A stretch of DNA of 64,000 bases from assembly GCF_010092425.1 (NCBI RefSeq), contig NZ_CP048030.1, positions 2,863,501 through 2,927,500 on the forward strand, in the 5' to 3' direction. The stretch comes from Sinimarinibacterium sp. NLF-5-8 (GTDB taxonomy: Bacteria; Pseudomonadota; Gammaproteobacteria; Nevskiales; Nevskiaceae). Position 1 is the first letter of the stretch, and every line of letters begins with the position of its first letter. Both the position numbers and the translations under genes were made by a program. The notes under the pieces were generated by a model. That model did not search any database and had not been told where the DNA came from. It saw only the letters and a list, made by a program, of their open reading frames with translations. Below, one piece after another: positions 28,278 to 37,441 of the stretch.

Positions 28278-28911
28278 GCGTACAACGGTGCATGTGGTCG
28301 ATGATGACCAGTCGATGCGAATGGCACTGAGCAGCCTGATTCGCTCCACGGGGCTGCACGTCGAACTGCACGCCTCTGCGGACGAATTTCTGGCGGCACA
28401 GGACACCCTCGGCGAAGGGCCAGCCTGTCTGGTGCTGGACATTCGGATGCCCGGCATGAGCGGTCTGGAATTGCAGCGCGTGCTGAATCTGTCCGGGCGC
28501 TCGATTCCGATCATCTTCATCACCGGGCATGGCGACATTCCGATGACGGTGCGCGCGATGAAGGCGGGGGCGGTGGAGTTTCTGACCAAGCCGTTTCTGG
28601 AGCAGAGCCTGCTCGATGCGATTCAGTCGGCCATCGAACGCGCACAGGCCGCGCACCGCGAGTTGTCGCAGACTGCCGCGATCCGGGCGCGTTTCCAGAC
28701 GCTGTCGCCGCGTGAGCGGGAGGTGCTGGCGCTGATCCTCCGAGGGCTGAGGAACAAGCAGGTGGCGTGGGAACTCGGCATCAGCGAGGTAACGGTTAAG
28801 GTTCATCGTCACAACGTCATGGGCAAGATGAAAGCCGGAACCTTGCCAACGCTGATCTCGATGCTGGGGCAGATTCAGGCCGCTGACGCTCTCGGACTGG
28901 ACGACGTCTAA
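28267..28911 (+). CDS. todT: TodT/TmoT-type response regulator
   Basis: 214 residues: receiver with acidic pair Asp12-Asp13 and phosphoacceptor Asp58 (LVLDIRMPG), Lys near 108 (TKPF), then a LuxR/FixJ-type helix-turn-helix (LSPREREVLALILRGLRNK). Partner of the preceding kinase, which it overlaps. TodT binds ATAAAC-N4-GTTTAT boxes; a partial match lies at 28963-28978 before the monooxygenase operon. Confidence 0.93.
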   Translation: MTTERTTVHVVDDDQSMRMALSSLIRSTGLHVELHASADEFLAAQDTLGEGPACLVLDIRMPGMSGLELQRVLNLSGRSIPIIFITGHGDIPMTVRAMKAGAVEFLTKPFLEQSLLDAIQSAIERAQAAHRELSQTAAIRARFQTLSPREREVLALILRGLRNKQVAWELGISEVTVKVHRHNVMGKMKAGTLPTLISMLGQIQAADALGLDDV

Positions 28912-28942
28912 GAGCCTGTTCAAAGTCTTTTTGAACAGGCTC
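28912..28942. repeat. Perfect hairpin after todT (13-base arms)
   Basis: Arms 28912-28924 and 28930-28942 are perfectly complementary around a 5-base loop. There is no T-run after it, so it is not a typical terminator in either direction, though it may stabilise the 3' end or stop transcription weakly. The first 11 bases, GAGCCTGTTCA, also occur right after the stop codon of the sulfate-binding protein gene (47701). Confidence 0.6.
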
Positions 28943-28962
28943 TAAACCCAAGGGTAATCCGC

Positions 28963-28978
28963 ATAAACCTATGTGCAA
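28963..28978 (+). promoter_or_regulatory. Candidate TodT box before the toluene monooxygenase operon
   Basis: ATAAAC-CTAT-GTGCAA resembles the TodT pseudo-palindrome ATAAAC-N4-GTTTAT: first half perfect, second half with GT and one further A conserved. It is 113 bases before tmoA. Only one box is seen, against three at the P. putida tod promoter. Confidence 0.4.
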
Positions 28979-29090
28979 TTGTGCTGGTTTCGGCGCAACT
29001 CCAAGATGACTCCACGCCGCCCGGACGTATTGAGGACGCAGCCAGAGTGCTGTTTCCACTGAGGCGGGATCATGACAGGAGACATGCACC

Positions 29091-30596
29091 ATGGCCTTGC
29101 TCGAACGCCACGACTGGTACGACATTGCACGCAACACCAATTGGAATCCCACTTACGTTGAGGAATCCGAGTTATTTCCCGACCTGCTGACCGGCGCCAA
29201 GGGCGTGCCGATGGCGGAATGGGAGTCCTACGACGAACCCTACAAAATTTCGTATTCCGAATATGTGCGCGTTCAGCGTGAAAAGGATGCCGGCGCCTAT
29301 TCGGTCAAGGCGGCGCTGGAGCGCAGCCGGATGTTCGAGGAAGCCGATCCGGGCTGGTTGTCGATCCTGAAATCGCATTACGGTGCGATTGCCCTGGGCG
29401 AATACGCGGCGATGAGCGCCGAAGCGCGCATGACCCGTTTTGGGCGCGCGCCGGGGATGCGCAACATGGCGACCTTCGGGATGATGGACGAGAACCGTCA
29501 TGCCCAGTTGCAGCTTTACTTTCCGCACAGCTATTGCGCCAAGGATCGCCAGTTCGACTGGGCGCACAAGGCGTATCACAGCAACGCATGGGGTGCGATT
29601 GCCGCGCGCCACAGCTTTGATGATCTGTTCTTGTCCCGCAGTGCCACCGACATTGCGATCATGTTGACGTTTGCCTTTGAAACGGGCTTTACCAACATGC
29701 AGTTCCTCGGTCTGGCGGCGGATGCGGCCGAAGCCGGAGACTTCACCTTCTCCAGCCTGATTTCCAGCATCCAGACCGACGAGTCGCGTCATGCGCAGAT
29801 TGGTGGCCCCGCGCTACAGGTGCTGTTGGCCAATGGCCGCAAGGCCGAGGCGCAGAAACTGGTGGATGTGGCGATTGCCCGTGCGTGGCGCTTGTTCTGT
29901 CTGCTGACGGGCACGGCGATGGATTACGCGACGCCGTTGGAGCATCGCAACCAGTCGTTCAAGGAATTCATGCTGGAATGGATCGTCGGCCAGTTCGAGC
30001 GTTCGCTGCTCGATCTCGGACTCGATCTGCCGTGGTACTGGAACCAGATGATCGAGGAATTCGACTACCAGCACCACGCGTATCAGATGGGCATCTGGTT
30101 CTGGAGGCCGACCATGTGGTGGAACGTGGCAGCAGGCATGACGCCGGATTGCCGCGACTGGCTGGAAGAAAAATATCCCGGCTGGAACGACACCTTTGGC
30201 AAGGCGTGGGACGTGATTATCGACAATCTGGTGGCGGGGCGGACTGAAAAGACGCTGCCGGAAACCCTGCCGATCGTCTGCAACATGAGCCAGATTCCCA
30301 TCTGCGCGGTCCCCGGCAAGGGGTGGAACGTCAAGGATTATCCGCTGGATTATCAGGGACGCACTTACCACTTCAATTCGGAAATCGACCGCTGGGTATT
30401 CCAGCAAGACCCGCTGCGCTACCGCGATCACTTGTCCGTCGTCGATCGTTTTCTGGCCGGTCATATCCAGCCGCCCGATCTGTCCGGTGCCTTGAAATAC
30501 ATGAATCTGTCTCCCGGCGAAATCGGTCAGGACGCGCATCAGTACGCATGGGTATCGGCGTACCGCGATCAGCGTTATCAGAAAAAAGTGGCGTGA
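29091..30596 (+). CDS. tmoA: Toluene monooxygenase hydroxylase alpha subunit
   Basis: 501 residues, one more than TmoA of toluene 4-monooxygenase. Di-iron ligands fall at the known positions: Glu104, Glu134, His137, Glu197, Glu231, His234, with gate Thr201. Regiospecificity positions are Ile100, Gly103 and Ala107, as recalled for the T4MO/T3MO type rather than ToMO (Glu103). It hydroxylates benzene or toluene on the ring. ACAGGAGAC precedes the ATG. First gene of a six-gene operon. Confidence 0.95.
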   Translation: MALLERHDWYDIARNTNWNPTYVEESELFPDLLTGAKGVPMAEWESYDEPYKISYSEYVRVQREKDAGAYSVKAALERSRMFEEADPGWLSILKSHYGAIALGEYAAMSAEARMTRFGRAPGMRNMATFGMMDENRHAQLQLYFPHSYCAKDRQFDWAHKAYHSNAWGAIAARHSFDDLFLSRSATDIAIMLTFAFETGFTNMQFLGLAADAAEAGDFTFSSLISSIQTDESRHAQIGGPALQVLLANGRKAEAQKLVDVAIARAWRLFCLLTGTAMDYATPLEHRNQSFKEFMLEWIVGQFERSLLDLGLDLPWYWNQMIEEFDYQHHAYQMGIWFWRPTMWWNVAAGMTPDCRDWLEEKYPGWNDTFGKAWDVIIDNLVAGRTEKTLPETLPIVCNMSQIPICAVPGKGWNVKDYPLDYQGRTYHFNSEIDRWVFQQDPLRYRDHLSVVDRFLAGHIQPPDLSGALKYMNLSPGEIGQDAHQYAWVSAYRDQRYQKKVA

Positions 30597-30659
30597 ATCA
30601 GCCATCGATCGGCACATCAATCAACCCATCAATGGGCGCATCAGGCAAGGAGAGTCCCA

Positions 30660-30920
30660 ATGGCACAATTTCCAATCATTTCCAATTTTCAGTACGACTT
30701 CGTGTTGCAACTGGTGTCGGTCGATACCGAAAACACCATGGATGAAGTCGCTGCGGCAGCGGCGTATCACTCGGTGGGGCGCCGCGTCGCCCCCCAGCCC
30801 GGCAAGGTGGTGCGGGTCAGGCGGCAGGGCGGCGAAACCTTCTGGCCGCGTGATGTTCGTCTCTGCGAGACCGACATCAAGCCGATGGAGTCTCTTGAAT
30901 TCATCTTCAGCGACCGCTGA
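30660..30920 (+). CDS. tmoB: Toluene monooxygenase hydroxylase gamma subunit
   Basis: 86 residues of the small gamma subunit, with the ubiquitin-like fold pattern FVLQLVSVDTENTMDEVA (about 14-31) and a C-terminal ESLEFIF. AAGGAGAG precedes the ATG. Its position between alpha subunit and Rieske protein is the tmo order. Confidence 0.92.
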   Translation: MAQFPIISNFQYDFVLQLVSVDTENTMDEVAAAAAYHSVGRRVAPQPGKVVRVRRQGGETFWPRDVRLCETDIKPMESLEFIFSDR

Positions 30921-30938
30921 ACAACCATCGGGGATTCC

Positions 30939-31274
30939 ATGACATTTGAAAAAGCGTGCTCTCTCGACGACGTATGGGAGGGTGAGATGATCGAAGTGGA
31001 TGTGGGCGGTCACGTTGTGCTGCTGGTTGGGATGAAGGGCGGTGAAGTCAAAGCCTTTCAGGGTATGTGCCCGCATCAGGACATTCCGCTGTGCGAAGGC
31101 AAGTTTGACGGATGCACGCTGATGTGCAAGGCGCATCAGTGGACGTTTGAAATGGCAACCGGCAAGGGTATCAATCCCGGCGATTGCAGGCTGGCCTCAT
31201 ATCCCGTGCGGATCGAGGGAGACGACGTGCTGGTGGACGTGGATGGCGTCAAGCCGTTGTTCGCCCACTCATGA
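30939..31274 (+). CDS. tmoC: Toluene monooxygenase Rieske ferredoxin
   Basis: 111 residues; carries electrons from the reductase to the hydroxylase. Rieske ligands are Cys44 and His46 (CPH) and Cys63 and His66 (CKAH), one residue less than in T4MOC (45, 47, 64, 67). Confidence 0.94.
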   Translation: MTFEKACSLDDVWEGEMIEVDVGGHVVLLVGMKGGEVKAFQGMCPHQDIPLCEGKFDGCTLMCKAHQWTFEMATGKGINPGDCRLASYPVRIEGDDVLVDVDGVKPLFAHS

Positions 31275-31320
31275 AGTTGATTCAAAAAACACCGCAAAAA
31301 TATCGAGGAGACCCAGAATC

Positions 31321-31635
31321 ATGATGAAAACCAATCCTGCCGACGCGCACCGCAACAATCGCGTCGGCCCCGTCATGCGCGCCGGTGGCATCACCGCCGG
31401 GGTGATCGAAGCGGCAGAAGAAGACAACCCCGAAAAAGTGATCCGGGTGGAGGACAAAGTCGCCTATGTGCGCATCGACTGCGACGGCGAGCTGATTCTG
31501 CGCCGTGCCACGCTGGAACGGACGCTGGGGCGGGCTTTCAAGATGTCCGAACTGGAGGTCAACCTCGCTTCGTTTGCCGGTCGCATCGAGACCAGCGAAG
31601 ACCAGGTTCGCTTTTATTACGAAAAGACCCTTTGA
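31321..31635 (+). CDS. tmoD: Toluene monooxygenase effector protein
   Basis: 104 residues, cofactor-free regulatory component. [22 protein letters not shown] (start about 16) and the [15 protein letters not shown] segment fit TmoD. ATG at 31321 has GAGGAGAC upstream; the next codon is also ATG (31324). It is distantly related to dmpM in the other oxygenase. Confidence 0.92.
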   Translation: MMKTNPADAHRNNRVGPVMRAGGITAGVIEAAEEDNPEKVIRVEDKVAYVRIDCDGELILRRATLERTLGRAFKMSELEVNLASFAGRIETSEDQVRFYYEKTL

Positions 31636-31648
31636 ACAGGAGATCGAC

Positions 31649-32635
31649 ATGACTCAAGCCGAAGTGCTCAAACCTCTCAAAACGTGGAGTCATCTGGCTG
31701 CGCGCCGCCGCAAGCCGAGTGAATACGAGATCGTCTCCACCAATCTTCACTTTTCCACCAACAATCCGGATGCGCCGTTTGAACTCGATTCCGACTTCGA
31801 CATGGCGCGCTGGTTCAAGCAATACCGCAATGCGTCGCCGTTGCAGCATCCCGACTGGAACGCCTACCGCGATCCTGACGAAATGGTGTACCGCACCTAC
31901 AACATCCAGCAGGATGGTCAGGAAACCTATGTGCTGGGATTGTTTGACCAGTTCTCGTCACGCGGACATGACGCAATGCTGGATTCCACTTGGGTGGGTG
32001 CGCTGGCACGTCTCTACACCCCGGCACGCTATCTGTTTCATACGCTGCAAATGGGTTCGGCGTATCTGTCGCAGATGGCACCGGCGTCAACGATTTCCAA
32101 CTGTGCGACGTATCAGGCGGCGGATTCGCTGCGCTGGCTGACGCACACGGCGTACCGTACCCGCGAGCTGGGCAACAGTTTCCCCGACGTCGGGCTGGGC
32201 AGGGATGAACGGCATTATTGGGAAAACGATCCGGTCTGGCAGGGCTGGCGCAAGCTGGTCGAACGCGCCCTGATTGCGTGGGATTGGGGTGAAAGTTTCG
32301 TCGCGCTGAATCTGGTGACGCGCCCTGCCGTCGAAGAAACGCTGCTGCGTGCGCTGGGACATGCGGCACGCCAGAACGGCGATACCCTGTTGGGTCTGCT
32401 GACCGACGCACAGTTGACCGACGCGCAGCGGCACCGCCGTTGGGCAACCGAGCTGGTGCGATTCGCCTGCGAGCAACCCGGCAATCGTGACGTGCTGGCG
32501 GGCTGGATCGCCAAATGGGCGCCGCTGGCCGACGATGCGATGGCAGCCTACGGCGCGGCGCTGCCGGAAGGTGACAAAGCCGTGGCGCGCGCACAGGACG
32601 CAGCGCGGCAATTCCGTGAAGGCTTGCTGGCATGA
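31649..32635 (+). CDS. tmoE: Toluene monooxygenase hydroxylase beta subunit
   Basis: 328 residues of the beta subunit that supports the alpha subunit in the hydroxylase dimer. LKTWSHLAARRRKPSEYEIV (about 10-29) and YVLGLFDQF segments are typical. ATG 31649 with CAGGAGAT Shine-Dalgarno. It overlaps the reductase gene by 4 bases. Confidence 0.93.
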   Translation: MTQAEVLKPLKTWSHLAARRRKPSEYEIVSTNLHFSTNNPDAPFELDSDFDMARWFKQYRNASPLQHPDWNAYRDPDEMVYRTYNIQQDGQETYVLGLFDQFSSRGHDAMLDSTWVGALARLYTPARYLFHTLQMGSAYLSQMAPASTISNCATYQAADSLRWLTHTAYRTRELGNSFPDVGLGRDERHYWENDPVWQGWRKLVERALIAWDWGESFVALNLVTRPAVEETLLRALGHAARQNGDTLLGLLTDAQLTDAQRHRRWATELVRFACEQPGNRDVLAGWIAKWAPLADDAMAAYGAALPEGDKAVARAQDAARQFREGLLA

Positions 32636-33657
32636 ACGCCGAGGCCGTGGTCATGGCCGGACAGCATCGCATCACATTGGAAGACGGCACGGCGTTCGAT
32701 CTCGATCCTCGTGAGGACAGCCTGCTCCGGGGCGCGTTGCGCGCCGGGGTCGCGTTTCCTTACGAATGCAGCGTTGGTGGCTGTGGCAGTTGCCGGTTCG
32801 ACCTGCTGGAAGGCGAGATGCGCACGCTGTGGGACCAAGCCCCCGGTCTGTCCGAACGGGATCGCAAGCGCGGCAAGCGGTTGGCCTGCCAATCGCAGCC
32901 GTTGGGGGATTGTCGGATTCGGGTGCGTCTGGACGCAGTACCCACCGACACATCCCGGCCACGGCGCAGAATCGCAACGCTGGTTGAGCGGCGTGCCATC
33001 ACTGGCGATATGGCGGAGTTCACGTTCCGCCTTCCCGATGGCGGGGATTTTTTGCCCGGACAGTACGCGCTGCTGCAATTGCCCGGCGTGCAGGGCGTGC
33101 GTGCGTATTCCATGTCCACGGCAGACAGTGAGGCTGGACTGTGGCGATTCGTCATCCGACAGGTGCCGGGGGGGCACGGCAGTACGACGCTGTTTGAACG
33201 TGTGGCGGTCGATGGCACTGTTGAACTGGATGGCCCCTATGGTCACGCATGGCTCAGGCCAACCGCGCGCAACGTCGTGTGCGTGGCGGGCGGGTCGGGG
33301 TTGGGGCCAATGTTGTCGATCGCGCGCGGAGTGCTGGCGGAGTCTGCGCCGCGCCGCGTGCATTTCTTTCTGGGGCTGCGCACGCAGGAGGATCTGGGCG
33401 CGCGTCGGGAACTCGATGCCCTGCACGGTGCGCGGTTGCAATCGCACACCGTGCTGTCTGCACCGAAGCCGGATCAACCCTGGGACGGGGCATCGGGCTA
33501 CATCCATCACGCCGTCGAAGCCTTTCTTGAGCAGCATCCCGAGGAATTTGATTACTACTTTGCCGGCCCCCCGCCGATGATCGAGGCGATTCAGGAATTG
33601 CTCGTGATTCGTCGGCAGGTGCCGCATGACCGCATCCATTTTGATCGTTTCATCTGA
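32632..33657 (+). CDS. tmoF: Toluene monooxygenase NADH reductase
   Basis: 341 residues: N-terminal plant-type 2Fe-2S domain (cluster segment ECSVGGCGSC, about 44-53), FAD domain with RAYSMS near 157, and NAD domain with AGGSGLGPM near 221. It supplies electrons to the Rieske protein. Last gene of the tmo operon; the AraC-type gene starts 51 bases on. Confidence 0.94.
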   Translation: MNAEAVVMAGQHRITLEDGTAFDLDPREDSLLRGALRAGVAFPYECSVGGCGSCRFDLLEGEMRTLWDQAPGLSERDRKRGKRLACQSQPLGDCRIRVRLDAVPTDTSRPRRRIATLVERRAITGDMAEFTFRLPDGGDFLPGQYALLQLPGVQGVRAYSMSTADSEAGLWRFVIRQVPGGHGSTTLFERVAVDGTVELDGPYGHAWLRPTARNVVCVAGGSGLGPMLSIARGVLAESAPRRVHFFLGLRTQEDLGARRELDALHGARLQSHTVLSAPKPDQPWDGASGYIHHAVEAFLEQHPEEFDYYFAGPPPMIEAIQELLVIRRQVPHDRIHFDRFI

Positions 33658-33708
33658 TCCGAACTGGCAAAAACAACCATATGAACGTGCGAGAGAGGCA
33701 GACAAGAC

Positions 33709-34752
33709 ATGAATACCGACATCAACGGGAGTGGCCGCGATCCGATCATTTTTTCGCAGGCTCCTCTGCATCCCCTGAAGGATTTCACCGCATGGCGCGC
33801 GTTTCTCGGTGACTGTTTTCCGGGTCTGGAATGCCGCGCGGTGGATGAAACGACGTTTCAGGCGCACGTCCACGCCTACCGGATTTCCGGCAGCCTGTTC
33901 TCGGTACTCAGCACCGATGCCGGTGAAATCAGTTGTCCGACCGGGCGTGCGGAAGGTGCGGCAAAGCTGATCTGGCCGACCGCAGGATATGTCCGCGTGG
34001 AACAGGATGAGCGCTGTTGTCGGGTGGGGATCGGTGAGGTGACTTTGCTGGACTCGGCAAGACCCTACCGCATCCAGATGACGGATCGTGCCAGTCTGGC
34101 CGTGCTGGTGATGCCCTACGACGCCTTGCCCAGTTGGGGCGCGGCCAGTCCCGCATTGACCGGCACGCGACTCACCGACGGTGCGACCACTTCGGCGGCG
34201 TTGGGCGCGTTGATGGCGTTGACCAGGCTGCCGCACGAAATGGTCGCTACGCGCGGCGAGCCGGTGTTTCGCGCCGTGCAGTGGATGATTTCAACCGCGC
34301 TGCTGTACGCCAATGGCGAACGCGACGGTTCGGGCAATCGGGTCGGGCAATCTGGGGCGCTGCGTGATGACCGGCTCGACCGCGCCAAACGCTATGTGCT
34401 CGACAACATTGCCGATCTCAATCTGAGTGCGGATGACATTGCCTCGGCACTGTGCATGTCGCGGCGTTCGCTCTACATGCTGTTCAAGGATCATCAATTG
34501 ACGCCGTCCAAAATGATCCAAAACCTGCGGCTGAAAAAAGCCTTACAGGTGCTCAGTGACCCCACGCAGGAGAACCGCAAGATCGTCGATGTGGCGTTTG
34601 ATCTGGGGTTTTGCAACTGTGCTTCGTTCAGCCGGGTGTTCAAGACCCACTTTGGCATTTCTCCGAGTGAATGCAGGCAGAAAAGAGGCAGGCAGAAAAG
34701 AGAGCGCGAGCGCGGTTATGCAGTGCGCAGTGCGCGTTACGCGGCTGTGTAA
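33709..34752 (+). CDS. AraC-family transcriptional regulator
   Basis: 347 residues. The N-terminal part (about 20-200) resembles the AraC-binding-like/FeaR sensor domain; the C-terminal part (about 220-320) has two helix-turn-helix motifs (LSADDIASALCMSRRSLYMLF and IVDVAFDLGFCNCASFSRVF). A very basic tail follows. It sits in the same direction as tmo, and its 3' end overlaps the convergent RND gene by 16 bases. Target unknown; either the tmo operon or the adjacent envelope genes are candidates. Confidence 0.88.
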   Translation: MNTDINGSGRDPIIFSQAPLHPLKDFTAWRAFLGDCFPGLECRAVDETTFQAHVHAYRISGSLFSVLSTDAGEISCPTGRAEGAAKLIWPTAGYVRVEQDERCCRVGIGEVTLLDSARPYRIQMTDRASLAVLVMPYDALPSWGAASPALTGTRLTDGATTSAALGALMALTRLPHEMVATRGEPVFRAVQWMISTALLYANGERDGSGNRVGQSGALRDDRLDRAKRYVLDNIADLNLSADDIASALCMSRRSLYMLFKDHQLTPSKMIQNLRLKKALQVLSDPTQENRKIVDVAFDLGFCNCASFSRVFKTHFGISPSECRQKRGRQKRERERGYAVRSARYAAV

Positions 34753-37178
34753 ATACCGATTGCGCTGGAACCGTGAGCCGGTTCCAGCGCAAATCTGGGT
34801 TTGATCCAGCCGACCAGCAAGGGCAGGACGATCAGCGACAGCAGCATGTTGATGCCCATGATTGCCATCAGCAGCAAGCCCATGTCGGCAATGAACTTGA
34901 GGTCTGACAGCACATACCAGGGGAAGATGCCCACCGCCATGATTGTGGCGGTGAACAGGATGGCCTTGCCGGTCGTCTGGAGGGCGGCATCAATCGCCAT
35001 GCCCCAATTGGCCTCGCCGTGGGAGGATTGCAATTCCTCACAAATCCGAGAGAGCAGGTAAATCCCGTAGTCGATGCCAACCCCGACGCCAATCGCGGCA
35101 ACGATCATCGAATTGACATCCAGCCCTACGCCGAGCAGGTGCATCGTCGCCGTCAGGGCTTCGTTGGCGAGGTTGACCGGGATCAGCAGGATCAGCCCCG
35201 CGACTGCCGAACGGTAGGCGATGCTCACCAGCACAAAGACGCAGACGTTGACCAGCAGGATCACCACGCGGTGGTAGCGTTTGATGACCCGATTCACTGC
35301 TTCCTGTAGCGCAATGGTGCCGGTGCCGAGTCTGACCCGGAAATGCTCGTGTTCCTCGCCCACGTCTGCCACGGCTTGTCTGGCGGCGGCCAGTGCCGCA
35401 TCCACGGTGTCTTGTTTGTTGTCGGGATACCACAGGGAAACGGTGGCGTGCTGGAGTCTGTCGTCCACGACGTGACGGTAATTTTTGGCGCTGGCACCCA
35501 TCAGCGTGCCGACGGCGGCGGCGCTGACGGCTTGTTGGCGGGGATCGAGGGGCAGCCATGCCGGATGCCCGCCGTTGAACAGGCGGCTGGATTCTTGCAG
35601 ATAATCGGCAAACGACAGTGTGGCGCGCGGCGGTGCGTCGCTTTGTTCCATGAGCTTTTGCAGGCGCAGCAGGGTCTGCGTGGTGCCCAGCCGTTGCGCG
35701 TTCCATTCGTCGCTGTGCGGATCACGTGCTTCAAGGACGATTTCCAACGTGTTGACGCCGGGAAACGCGTCGTTGATGGCGCGGATCGCCGTGTTGAAAG
35801 CCGAGTCATCCCATAGCAGATTGCTGCCTTCTACCGGATTGCCGATCTTGATCTGTGACGCGGTATGCACGGTCAGGATGCTGAGCAGGATCACCACTAC
35901 GGTGGTTGCCATCGCCCAGCGGCCATGCGTCAGGTGTGCAATGCGCAGCAGCACCTTGCGGAGCACTCGCGTCATGCCGCTTTGACTCTTGCCGCTGAGT
36001 TGTCGGGCGTTGTGCGGCGGCGGCAGGCTGGCGAGCAACAGGGAGATCAATACGATGCCGGTCGGAATCAGCCAGATCGCCCACATGCCACAGAAAATCG
36101 CGTGGCGGATCATCGCCGGGATCGGTGCGGCGCAAACGGCGACGATGCCAAGTACGTCGGTCATGATGCCCAGCAAGGAGGGCGCGGCCATCATCGTCAT
36201 GGTTTTTTCAGCCGCCAGCCCGCGATCACCGATCTCGGCATAGATTTCGTAGAAGCGTTCGGTGAATTGCACGCTGTGCGAAAAGCTGCGTGCCGTCAGC
36301 AGCAGAGGCACCACCATCAGCAGTGGTTCGATGGGAATATTGAGCCAGCCCACCAGACCAAACGCCCAGATGGCCGCAACGCTGGATGTTGCCACTGGCA
36401 CGATCACGCCCACGCGGTTGCGCATGTAGAGCACCAGCGCGGCGATCAATGCGGCCAGTGTCAGGCCGAAGATCATCAGCATCTGTTGCTGGTACTGGTA
36501 GACCCAGCCGATCAGGGTCGGTTGTCCGGCCACGAATACTTCGTGGTGCGCGTCGCGGGTGTTGTCGGCCAGTTGCTGGATGAAGGTGAATGCTTCTCCG
36601 TAGTCCACCTTGTCTTCGATGAAGGTGGCCATCACCAGCGTGGCGCGGTCATCGCGTGAAATCAGGAACTCCCGAACCTTGGGTGCCTGCTCGACTTTGG
36701 CCTTGAAGGCGAGCAGGTCGTCTGGATCGGACGGTGGCTGGTTGCCCATCAGCGGACGCATGTCGATGCCGAACGGGGTTGCTTCGGAATAGCGCGCTTT
36801 TTCGGTGGCAATCGACAGCACCTGATCGTGATCGACGCCCGGTGCCAGATCGATGGCACGCGTGAGGTTCCAGACCTTGGCGAGCGTATCGGCGGCGTAG
36901 ATCGTGCCGCCGTCACTGCGGCGGATCATCACCATCACGGTCAGCGGATTGCCAAAGCCGGGATGATCCTCAAAGACCTGTACGAACGGATCGTCGCTCG
37001 GCAGCAGGTCGGAGAACACCGTTTTCAACTCCACTCTGGGCAGCCCCGCCATGAAGAACAGCGTGATGAATCCGAACACGGCATAGGACAACGCGCGGTG
37101 GCGCAAGACCTGTTGGGCAAAGCGCAATCTCAATGCGTACATGGCGTCTCTGGTGGCTTCTCTGGATTTTTCGGGCAT
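34737..37178 (-). CDS. RND-superfamily (MMPL) transporter, divergent copy
   Basis: 813 residues from the chosen start. It has RND topology with the two helix bundles, a periplasmic FSDLLPSDDPFVQVF segment, and GVGVGIDYGIYLLSRICEEL in the second bundle. It resembles the neighbour at 37442 more than the one at 19487 (shared ATPFGIDMRP/EMQP and EGSNLLWDDS/EDS segments). The frame is open to 37394, but ATG 37178 or 37142 is likelier because the first helix then starts where it does in the paralogues. No DUF1302/1329 partner is on its strand. Confidence 0.87.
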   Translation of the reverse strand: MPEKSREATRDAMYALRLRFAQQVLRHRALSYAVFGFITLFFMAGLPRVELKTVFSDLLPSDDPFVQVFEDHPGFGNPLTVMVMIRRSDGGTIYAADTLAKVWNLTRAIDLAPGVDHDQVLSIATEKARYSEATPFGIDMRPLMGNQPPSDPDDLLAFKAKVEQAPKVREFLISRDDRATLVMATFIEDKVDYGEAFTFIQQLADNTRDAHHEVFVAGQPTLIGWVYQYQQQMLMIFGLTLAALIAALVLYMRNRVGVIVPVATSSVAAIWAFGLVGWLNIPIEPLLMVVPLLLTARSFSHSVQFTERFYEIYAEIGDRGLAAEKTMTMMAAPSLLGIMTDVLGIVAVCAAPIPAMIRHAIFCGMWAIWLIPTGIVLISLLLASLPPPHNARQLSGKSQSGMTRVLRKVLLRIAHLTHGRWAMATTVVVILLSILTVHTASQIKIGNPVEGSNLLWDDSAFNTAIRAINDAFPGVNTLEIVLEARDPHSDEWNAQRLGTTQTLLRLQKLMEQSDAPPRATLSFADYLQESSRLFNGGHPAWLPLDPRQQAVSAAAVGTLMGASAKNYRHVVDDRLQHATVSLWYPDNKQDTVDAALAAARQAVADVGEEHEHFRVRLGTGTIALQEAVNRVIKRYHRVVILLVNVCVFVLVSIAYRSAVAGLILLIPVNLANEALTATMHLLGVGLDVNSMIVAAIGVGVGIDYGIYLLSRICEELQSSHGEANWGMAIDAALQTTGKAILFTATIMAVGIFPWYVLSDLKFIADMGLLLMAIMGINMLLSLIVLPLLVGWIKPRFALEPAHGSSAIGIYTAA

Positions 37179-37441
37179 TCTTTCCGGGGATGCGATCCGG
37201 CCGGGCGCTACCGGGGCGGGTATGGCACGCAGGGTCTGGAACCTGCCGGAAAAGATGGTGCCTCCTGCGATGGGGCGGTCGCAATGGCTTTTGGCGCGAT
37301 TGCACTTGTCGTCAAACGGATTGCACATCACGCCAAGCACCGACGTGTCCCGTGTGAAGAATACAGTCCAGCAGGAGACCATTCCGACGAGCAATCACGC
37401 CATCGTCGGATAAGGCATAACCTTACTGGAGTACAAAGACG

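Noticed and set aside
28912-28942. Classical Rho-independent terminator after todT
   Set aside because: The stem is perfect but no T-run follows on either strand; listed only as a hairpin repeat.
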